DNA of 13,969 bases, taken from the NCBI GenBank assembly GCA_021808875.1, contig JAKBAU010000059.1, positions 1 to 13,969 of the forward strand. The letters are read 5' to 3'. Position 1 is the first letter of the stretch. Every line of letters starts with the position of its first letter. Shown here one piece after another: positions 7,497 through 13,969 of the stretch. Under the pieces are notes generated by a model. It ran no database searches. It saw only the letters and a program-made list of their open reading frames with translations, and was not told the origin of the DNA. The DNA is from Pseudomonadota bacterium (GTDB lineage Bacteria; Pseudomonadota; Alphaproteobacteria; Micropepsales; Micropepsaceae). Both the position numbers and the translations under genes were made by a program.

Positions 7497-7613
7497 GTGA
7501 GCACAACCAAGTCGCCTCTCTCCTCCTCCGGCTGGCCGGTGGCCGGGAATCTTCCGGGCAGATGCAAACGGTACTATGCCAGCCTATTCATTTACGCGGC
7601 GCAGCGCGGATAA
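7497..7613 (+). CDS. Possible 38-residue leader peptide before druH
   Basis: A GTG at 7497 has AAAGGG at 7483-7488 with 8-nt spacing, better than any ribosome site directly before druH. The ORF ends at TAA 7611-7613, overlapping the ATG of druH at 7613 as TAATG. The peptide (STTKSPLSSSGWPVAG..., ending YASLFIYAAQRG) matches no family I know. Stop/start overlap is typical of translational coupling, so translation of this leader could feed the druH start. It could also be a chance ORF. Confidence 0.3.
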   Translation: MSTTKSPLSSSGWPVAGNLPGRCKRYYASLFIYAAQRG

Positions 7614-10600
7614 TGCTTTCTCCTCCTTTCCTTTCCGCTCGTATTGAGCAGCTTGAAAACAGCTTCGCTAAAGCAAAAGGAAACTACGCACAGTTAAAGC
7701 TGATAGCGAATGAGCTTGAACATCAAAACACACCGAATGCGAGGCGTTTGCATATCAAGGTAGTGGCGGAAATGTTGCGTATAAAACGCGAGGCTACGGA
7801 TTCCGCGTTGCCTGTGCGTCCTTCGCTCCCGTCCCTACTTCGCGCGCTACTTGATCGGTTCAAGCTTGATGTACCTGACGGTCGGCCCCTGCATAGATAC
7901 CGATTGGGTACAGAGGATTACGATCAACTGACGGTATTGTTGCGCCAGCGTGCTTCACGGCTCCAGAGCTGGAATGAGAGTGATGCGGCTTTGCTGGTGC
8001 TTTGGGCTTCGGCTTGGTTCCGCCGTGAATACGGCGGTGGTATCCGTAAATATCGTGAACTCGGTGCGGCCATCGGCGCAACGCTCGAGGAACGCGAGTG
8101 GCCCCATCTGATTGAGTATGGTCTGAAGTGGTGGAAGCGGCCGGTAGTCAAGCGTACCAGCGGGCGGCATTGGCTGCTGACGATCGCTGTGGAGGGTGGT
8201 TTCCCTGTCCGTGTGTTGCAGGCAGGTGCAGGATGGCTACCAAGGTATCTCAAAGGGGTAGTAGGTCGACTGCTTGGGATCTCTGACGATCCTTCGCCTG
8301 ACGACGCTTTCGCTATGGCGGATGCCGCGAAGGAGGATCTGCGCGACACCTACCGCCAGGAGGCCTTCATTGCACTGGCGGCTGATTTGGCGCTGGCGAT
8401 TGTGAAATTACGGCGCATCGCCGAGGCAGCCGCACCGAACCTCGTGCCATCGGCCGTCCTCGACCAGATCCGCCCTGGCTGGCGTGATGAGTTGCCGATC
8501 GCGGCTGATACGGATGCAGCGCGCGCGCTGGTGGATGGGATGCTTGCTGCCAAGAAGATTGCGCGCGGTCTGAGCGGCGGCATGGGCTGCGTACGTGTGT
8601 TGCGACGAGGTTTCAAAGAGTGGAGCGCGGGGCTGAGGCTGTCGCTTGTAGGCGAATTCAAGTCGAATGCCCTTGCGGGGGTGGCTGAGCGAGGGACGCG
8701 ACTGGGCGTCCATCCTTACGGTGTTTTGGCGCGAGCTCTGGGTGAGGAGTTAGCCTTTCTCGATCCACCGGGCGAGGATGGCGATAGTTGGCGGGTGCGT
8801 CCCCTTACTCGCAGGACCGAATTAGATGATGTTCCGTTGGAAGCACGCATCGAGGTGCTAATCCAATCACCTAATGGTGCTGCGCGCACGATGCAATGGC
8901 CCGGAGGCGGTTCCGAACGTAGCGACGTCCTCACATTCGAGATCGATGCTGAAGATACAAATGGACCAAAAACTTTGGTGCTTGCCGCGCAGGGATCGGC
9001 TAGTCTGCGTGCCGAACGAGTCGTTGTTGCCGCGCCGGCCGATTGGTCCGTTCGCTGGGAAGACGAAGCCGTTGAGGGGGCGCCGACGAGCATTGGCGCG
9101 ACGAGAGACGGGCGCGGGTTGTGGCTCACCGATAAATCTCTGTTGGTGGAGAGCACGGACGGCGACCAGCTCTATTGCATCCAAACAGGTGTCGACGAGG
9201 AACTGCGTGATCGAATAGGGCTCGACGGCCAGTCGCCGCGAGGCTTCGACAGCGCGGACGATGTCTTCCTGTTCGCCGGCCCGCCGACGGTCACTTGCTA
9301 TCGCGGGCGGACTTCGACGAAACCGGCGGACAACGAACTGCTCTGGCGTCGGGCGCGAGGCGATTCGTGGCAAGAACTGGCGCGTTCCCGGCTCCCTGTC
9401 GGGGCAATCGACATCATGTGGCGCGACGTGCGAACGAGATTTGTTCGTGATCGCGTGCGTGCGGCCATTGTGCCGCAATCCGCGCGTGTCGTGCGCGAGC
9501 GTGATGGTGAAGGTTGGCGCTATAGCTTTCAGGGATTCGGCGAACTGGCGATCTCGCCGGAGCCTGCCACTGGATTAAATGTCGAGCAGCGCCCAGGCGA
9601 CGTCTTCGCGCTCTCGTTCCGCAGCAATCCGGTACGCCGCGTCACCTTCGTGCTTCGGATACCGAACAGCACGTGCACGATCCGCATCACCCTGCCTTTC
9701 CCCTTGCGCGATGGAATTGCACATTGGAATGGCAAGATCGTGCCGCCGGGATCAGAGATAACGCCGGCGGAACTGGCCGAGCTTGTCGCCTTCGGTGAGG
9801 GCAAACTCACGCTGTGCTGCGAACTCAAGAACACCGAGAGAGGCTATCCCGCACACTATACGCTTGGTGAACGCGAACTGGGTTTACGACCGCTGTCGGA
9901 TCGGGTTCGTAGCGACCTTGCTTCTGCCGGGATCGACGCCTGGGTCGCGCTCAGTATCGGTGATGGCGCTCCGCCTTGGCGCATCAAGCTGTTTGATCTC
10001 GAAGTTCGTTACGATAACGGCGCGGCGTCGGTCGTGAAACCTGGGTTAGAAGAGGAGCCGCTGATCCTGGCGGGACGATCGGTTGCGATGCCCTGCGAAG
10101 AACGCCGTTTGGCCGCCATCGATCTTGAAGATGCGTTGAACCGGCGCTCAATACCGCTTCCCGAGAACATGACTGGCGCTTGGTGGGTGTATTTGCGTAG
10201 CGACCGCGCTGTGCGATCGAGGCCGTCGATTGTTCCTTGCGTCGGTGAGACAGTAGCCGTCGGCGATGGCTTGGCCGCAACGGTCGTGATCGCCGCTCCA
10301 TCGGCTCGACAGGCCGCGATCGTTGAGCGCCTGAACGCGATTGCCGCTGACACAGATGGTGCAGCGGAAGATGTTGGATGGTTGAACAAGCTGATCGGTT
10401 CGTTGGACGGCTTGCCAGCATCCACATTTGACGTTCTGGCGAAGCTCTCCGACGCGCCGGTTGTTCTTGCGCGTCTGCTGCTGTCCGCCGGTGACGCTGC
10501 CCAAGGAGGCATTTGGCGGCTCGAAGCGGAGTTGCCCTTTCTATGGGCGGCACTGCCGCTGACGGCATGGAGCGCAGCCGCCAATGCGCTTGGACGTAGC

Positions 10601-11074
10601 GTAATGAGTCCACTCCTGGCAGCAGGCTGGGAGTTGGCTCGGGCGGCCCCGATGGGGAAGCAGGTCATCGATAGCGCCGCCACTCGCACCGGCAATCTCG
10701 ATCCCGTGATTGGCGCCGCGCTCGCGGCGGCTGACCTCCTCCCAAAACCTTCGTTGATCCCCTCCATCCGCGATGCCGCCCAAGGCTATGTGCGCCGCAC
10801 GTTCGATCGCGGTGACATGGCGATCGGGCTGCCAAAGCAGACGAGCGTGTTCCGCACGCCGGAACTCGATCCGCATCTTCCCGGCTGGTTCAAGACCACG
10901 TTCGATTTAATGCACCTGGAAGCGCTGGACGCTCCCATCGTCGCCGCTGTCGCAGCGAAAACGAACACTAAGTTAACGCGCGCGCAGCTTCGGCGCTGCA
11001 AGGAGGCGATGGTGGCCGATCCGATCTATTTCGCGGAGGGTATCACGGCGGCGTTGCTGGGCGAAGAGCAATAG
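7613..11074 (+). CDS. druH: Large defence protein, likely Druantia type III DruH (YjiT / STY4851-like)
   Basis: This 1153-residue protein has no catalytic motif that I can name. The first 60 residues look helical (MLSPPFLSARIEQLENSFAK...). An N-terminal domain includes EGGFP at residues 194-198; the middle is rich in beta-type sequence and the last 250 residues are Ala/Leu-rich and helical. Assignment as DruH rests on its length, its unknown fold and its position directly before a very large DEAH helicase, which matches the two-gene Druantia III layout; YjiT/STY4851 proteins are the related family as I recall it. Its molecular role in anti-phage defence is not established. I chose ATG 7613 because of the TAATG overlap with the leader ORF. 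An in-frame ATG at 7562 would add 17 residues but has no proper ribosome site. The GC content fits the helicase gene that follows 11 bp later. Confidence 0.72.
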   Translation: MLSPPFLSARIEQLENSFAKAKGNYAQLKLIANELEHQNTPNARRLHIKVVAEMLRIKREATDSALPVRPSLPSLLRALLDRFKLDVPDGRPLHRYRLGTEDYDQLTVLLRQRASRLQSWNESDAALLVLWASAWFRREYGGGIRKYRELGAAIGATLEEREWPHLIEYGLKWWKRPVVKRTSGRHWLLTIAVEGGFPVRVLQAGAGWLPRYLKGVVGRLLGISDDPSPDDAFAMADAAKEDLRDTYRQEAFIALAADLALAIVKLRRIAEAAAPNLVPSAVLDQIRPGWRDELPIAADTDAARALVDGMLAAKKIARGLSGGMGCVRVLRRGFKEWSAGLRLSLVGEFKSNALAGVAERGTRLGVHPYGVLARALGEELAFLDPPGEDGDSWRVRPLTRRTELDDVPLEARIEVLIQSPNGAARTMQWPGGGSERSDVLTFEIDAEDTNGPKTLVLAAQGSASLRAERVVVAAPADWSVRWEDEAVEGAPTSIGATRDGRGLWLTDKSLLVESTDGDQLYCIQTGVDEELRDRIGLDGQSPRGFDSADDVFLFAGPPTVTCYRGRTSTKPADNELLWRRARGDSWQELARSRLPVGAIDIMWRDVRTRFVRDRVRAAIVPQSARVVRERDGEGWRYSFQGFGELAISPEPATGLNVEQRPGDVFALSFRSNPVRRVTFVLRIPNSTCTIRITLPFPLRDGIAHWNGKIVPPGSEITPAELAELVAFGEGKLTLCCELKNTERGYPAHYTLGERELGLRPLSDRVRSDLASAGIDAWVALSIGDGAPPWRIKLFDLEVRYDNGAASVVKPGLEEEPLILAGRSVAMPCEERRLAAIDLEDALNRRSIPLPENMTGAWWVYLRSDRAVRSRPSIVPCVGETVAVGDGLAATVVIAAPSARQAAIVERLNAIAADTDGAAEDVGWLNKLIGSLDGLPASTFDVLAKLSDAPVVLARLLLSAGDAAQGGIWRLEAELPFLWAALPLTAWSAAANALGRSVMSPLLAAGWELARAAPMGKQVIDSAATRTGNLDPVIGAALAAADLLPKPSLIPSIRDAAQGYVRRTFDRGDMAIGLPKQTSVFRTPELDPHLPGWFKTTFDLMHLEALDAPIVAAVAAKTNTKLTRAQLRRCKEAMVADPIYFAEGITAALLGEEQ

Positions 11075-11085
11075 GGGGAACAGGC

Positions 11086-13969
11086 TTGCGCACGTTGACA
11101 CCTTTTCAGGCGGTGGAAGAAATCCGTCAACGGTCGGTCGAGGCGATCCTTGGCCTGAGTGGCCTCAACCATCCCGCGCTTGCCGCTGAGATTCGCCGGA
11201 AATTCGGTGGTCGGGACATCGCTTCCGGAGCCTTGCTCCAGGAGCCGATCCTCGAAGCCGCATTTCCTTTCGTCGAGGCCGAACCGACGCTGGCTTCGCT
11301 TTCTGGCACCTTGTTGCACCCCAAGATCGTCGATGCGCTCGATCAACCGGGCGATCCTCGAATTGGAAAGGACTGGCATCCTTATAAGCACCAGCTTGAG
11401 GCTTGGCAGCATCTGACCGCTCCCACTCCTCAATCGATCCTCGTCACCAGCGGCACCGGCTCGGGCAAGACCGAATGTTTCATGGCCCCTTTGCTTGACG
11501 CTCTAGCGAGAGAGGCGGAGGCTCAGCGCGAACCGCTCAGTGGCGTGCGCGCAATCGCGCTCTATCCGCTCAATGCGCTGATCGCCAGCCAGCAGGATCG
11601 CCTTGGCAAATGGACCAAGCCGTTCGGGGGCAAGATACGCTACGCCCTCTATAACGGCGAAATGCCCGAAGACGACAAGGATGCGCGCGAGCGCACCGTC
11701 CCGGAGCAAGTCCTGTGCCGCCGCACCCTACGGAGCAATCCACCGCCCATCCTCGTCACCAATGTGACGATGCTCGAATATCTAACAGTGCGCCGGAAGG
11801 ATCGGCCGATTCTGAACACCTCGCGAGGGAATCTACGCTGGATCATCCTCGACGAGGCGCACAGCTACACCGGTTCCAATGCGGCGGAGATTGCATTGCT
11901 CCTGCGGCGGGTGTTGTTGGCCTTCGATGTAACACCGGATCAGGTCCGGTTCGTCGCAACGTCGGCGACAATCGGTGAAGGCGCCGATGTCACGGAGGAA
12001 CTGCGGCGCTTTCTATGCGATGTGTCGGGTGCGCCGGAGGACCGCGTGCATGTCGTGGTCGGCCATCGTCGCACACCGAACCTGCCGCCACCCGATCTGG
12101 AAAAGAGTCTAGGCGACATCGACGTTTCCGAACTCGACGCCGGCGCGGCCTTCGATCGGCTTGCGTGCAATCCGGTGGTGCAGAACCAGGTGGCCGAACT
12201 CACGCGCGGCGCGCGTGCATGGTCCAAAGTCGCCAGAGAACTAAGCGAAACGGGTAGGGAACCTGAGGCACTTGCCCTGGCGCTGGCTCGTGCCGAAAAG
12301 GGCGGCGAGCGGCTGCTACCTTTGCGCGTCCATGCGTTTCATCGGGCGATTCCGGGACTGTGGACCTGCCTCGATCCCGACTGTGCCGATCGGGTCGATG
12401 GCTGGCCTTTTGGTGGCCTATTGCCGGAAGCGCTCGGCAAATGCCCGGCTTGCGGCGGCAGGGTGCTGCCAGTGGTGTCCTGCCGAAGTTGCGGTGAACC
12501 TTTCCTTGATGCCGTTGAAGAGAGCCGAATTCTGCGCTCGCGTGATGAAGACGAGCGCGAAGACGACTATGCACGGGATTCAGAAGAGGAAAGCGCTGCA
12601 TCGTCGGACGATGAGGCTGCGCGATCGACCGCGCCGGGCATCGAACGCCTTATTGCTGTGCGGCCCCTGCCCCATGCTCGCCCGCTACACGTCGATCCGC
12701 ACAGCGGCGCCATCGGCGATCAGCGGCACGATGGCTTTGTTGCTCTGTCGTGCCATGACCGCGAGGAGCCTGAATTCTGTCCCGCCTGCCAGACGGCCGC
12801 CACGGAAAAGCAACCGCGCATTTTGTGGCCTTTTCGATTCGGCGCGCCCGCCATCCTGAGCAATGCGAGCCCGGTGCTGCTCGAAAGCACTGAACCCTCG
12901 ACGCCCGATCCGGAAGCCGCGCATTCTTCCCCCGCCGAAGGGCGGCAACTGCTGTCCTTCACCGACAGCCGGCAGGGAACGGCACGTTTCTCCGCGAAAC
13001 TGCAAAACGCTTCCGAGCGAAATCACGTGCGCGCGCTGATCTATTTTGCGGCGCAGGATTCGCTGAGAGCGTCCCCCGAGGAAGAGCAAAAAGCCAAGGA
13101 AATCGAGAAAGCAGTTGCGGATTTGCGATCTAAAGGCGTGAACGAGGCGACAATCGCATTGCTTGTCGGCGACTCGTCAGGTGGGCCGAAGAGCAAGGGA
13201 CTTCCTTGGGAGACTGTGCGGAGCCGGCTGATCGAGCGCGATGAAGTCAGCTACTGGATGCGTCGGGTCTGGACGAAACGCGATCCGGAGCGTTTTGGCG
13301 ATCCGGTGAAGGGACCGGAGCGTTTTGCCGAATTGATGCTGCTGCGGGAACTTGCCCGCCGTACCCGACGCGCTAATTCGCTTGAGACCATGGGGCTGGC
13401 GAGCCTGCGCTTTCAGGCTATTGAGAAACTTCCCGAGGCGAGAACACCGGACGCGCTGCGCGCCAAGGGAAAAACCATCCAGGACTGGCGCGATTTCCTA
13501 TATCTGAGCCTCACCAATGCCGTGCGGGACTACTTCGCGATCCGGATCGACGGACGTGATGCACATTGGTTACAGCCGGGCATACCACCGAAGCGATTGA
13601 TCGGCCCCAATGACACCATCACCGCAAGAACGGAACTTCGGTGGCCGCAGGTGCGACCAGACTACGTTGCACAGCGCGGCACACTTCCCCGCCTGCTGGA
13701 GATTGCGCTCGGACTGAACCCAGAAGAGCGTGGTGATCGCGACATCATCAACGAGCTTCTCGAAAAGGCATGGTTCGATCTGAGGCCGCTGCTCATCACC
13801 GCAGGGGGCGGTGATGATCTGCGGCTGGACCTCGGCAACGCGCTAATCGCACCGGTGGAAAAGGCATGGCGCTGCCCAGTCACGCGACGTGTGCTCGACA
13901 CGGCTTTCTGTGGCTATACGCCTTACGGTCTGCGAACCGGATCGACACGCGGAACGGGGGCCCGCGCGG
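11086..13969 (+). CDS. druE: Large DEAH-box helicase with zinc ribbon, likely Druantia DruE (3' end cut off)
   Basis: A superfamily 2 helicase whose frame stays open from 11086 to the window edge (961 codons, no stop). DruE proteins are usually about 1800-2100 residues, so roughly half is seen. Start: TTG at 11086 with AGGGGG 7 nt upstream, 11 bp after the druH stop; no in-frame ATG lies nearby. Visible features: Walker A GTGSGKT (residues 123-129), DEAH (256-259), motif III SAT (293-295), a cysteine cluster with C428, C433, C453, C456, C466 and C469 (zinc-ribbon-like), a further CPAC at 565-568, and SFTDSRQ (624-630), typical of helicases with a C-terminal DUF1998 domain. An acidic linker spans about 487-512. 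The second RecA domain with motif VI and any DUF1998 lie beyond the window. Helicase identity is sure; the Druantia III name depends on druH. Confidence 0.85.
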   Translation, partial: MRTLTPFQAVEEIRQRSVEAILGLSGLNHPALAAEIRRKFGGRDIASGALLQEPILEAAFPFVEAEPTLASLSGTLLHPKIVDALDQPGDPRIGKDWHPYKHQLEAWQHLTAPTPQSILVTSGTGSGKTECFMAPLLDALAREAEAQREPLSGVRAIALYPLNALIASQQDRLGKWTKPFGGKIRYALYNGEMPEDDKDARERTVPEQVLCRRTLRSNPPPILVTNVTMLEYLTVRRKDRPILNTSRGNLRWIILDEAHSYTGSNAAEIALLLRRVLLAFDVTPDQVRFVATSATIGEGADVTEELRRFLCDVSGAPEDRVHVVVGHRRTPNLPPPDLEKSLGDIDVSELDAGAAFDRLACNPVVQNQVAELTRGARAWSKVARELSETGREPEALALALARAEKGGERLLPLRVHAFHRAIPGLWTCLDPDCADRVDGWPFGGLLPEALGKCPACGGRVLPVVSCRSCGEPFLDAVEESRILRSRDEDEREDDYARDSEEESAASSDDEAARSTAPGIERLIAVRPLPHARPLHVDPHSGAIGDQRHDGFVALSCHDREEPEFCPACQTAATEKQPRILWPFRFGAPAILSNASPVLLESTEPSTPDPEAAHSSPAEGRQLLSFTDSRQGTARFSAKLQNASERNHVRALIYFAAQDSLRASPEEEQKAKEIEKAVADLRSKGVNEATIALLVGDSSGGPKSKGLPWETVRSRLIERDEVSYWMRRVWTKRDPERFGDPVKGPERFAELMLLRELARRTRRANSLETMGLASLRFQAIEKLPEARTPDALRAKGKTIQDWRDFLYLSLTNAVRDYFAIRIDGRDAHWLQPGIPPKRLIGPNDTITARTELRWPQVRPDYVAQRGTLPRLLEIALGLNPEERGDRDIINELLEKAWFDLRPLLITAGGGDDLRLDLGNALIAPVEKAWRCPVTRRVLDTAFCGYTPYGLRTGSTRGTGARA

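Noticed and set aside
7562..7612. ATG at 7562 as the druH start
   Set aside because: It has no ribosome site at suitable spacing (only GGG 3 nt upstream), whereas ATG 7613 overlaps the leader ORF stop as TAATG. It cannot be fully excluded.
9984..10767. Minus-strand open frames of 209 and 252 codons opposite the druH-like gene
   Set aside because: These are compositional shadows: low-complexity Ser/Arg/Ala-rich, with no ribosome site or motif, and they lie fully within a convincing plus-strand gene.
11094..11106. GTTGACACC near the helicase start as a third copy of the shared promoter block
   Set aside because: Only the first eight bases resemble the block; the ACCGGGAAA half is absent and the site lies inside the coding sequence.

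Overview
The window reads as a defence island from a GC-rich Gram-negative bacterium. Codon use (strong G/C at third positions) and the style of the Hsd proteins suggest an alphaproteobacterium, but nothing here fixes the genus. All confident genes are on the + strand. No tRNA, rRNA, IS element, integrase or CRISPR array was seen.

Layout. (1) Positions 1-411 hold the 3' end of an unrecognised gene, followed by a perfect 20-bp palindrome and an intrinsic terminator. (2) Positions 643-7149 hold a complete type I restriction-modification operon in the order hsdM - small ORF - hsdS - hsdR. Every junction is an ATGA stop/start overlap, so the genes are probably translationally coupled. HsdM and HsdS would form the methyltransferase that marks host DNA; HsdR adds the translocating ATPase and nuclease that cut unmarked DNA. 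(3) Positions 7150-7612 are a leader region with palindromes, a promoter-like element and a possible short leader peptide. (4) From 7613 to the right edge is a two-gene system: a 1153-residue protein of unknown fold, then a very large DEAH-box helicase with zinc-ribbon cysteines. The helicase has a well-placed TTG start and is cut by the window edge after about 961 codons. The size and order of this pair match Druantia type III (DruH + DruE).

The most interesting signals are non-coding. Both operons are preceded by the same two elements. One is a TGCAATTRATTGCA palindrome followed by GCCTCCC. The other is a 27-bp promoter-like block that matches at 23 of 27 positions (577-603 and 7420-7446). 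This points to shared regulation or a shared cassette architecture for two mechanistically unrelated defence systems. Separately, the small ORF between hsdM and hsdS is built around two tandem 25-bp palindromes that encode a repeated peptide (A-T-x-K-x-x-L-x-V-x-P). From memory this peptide resembles a conserved segment of RhuM-family proteins, so the ORF could be a remnant or a domesticated mini-gene in the M/S spacer.

The window contains no obvious regulator, so any protein acting on the shared element lies elsewhere.
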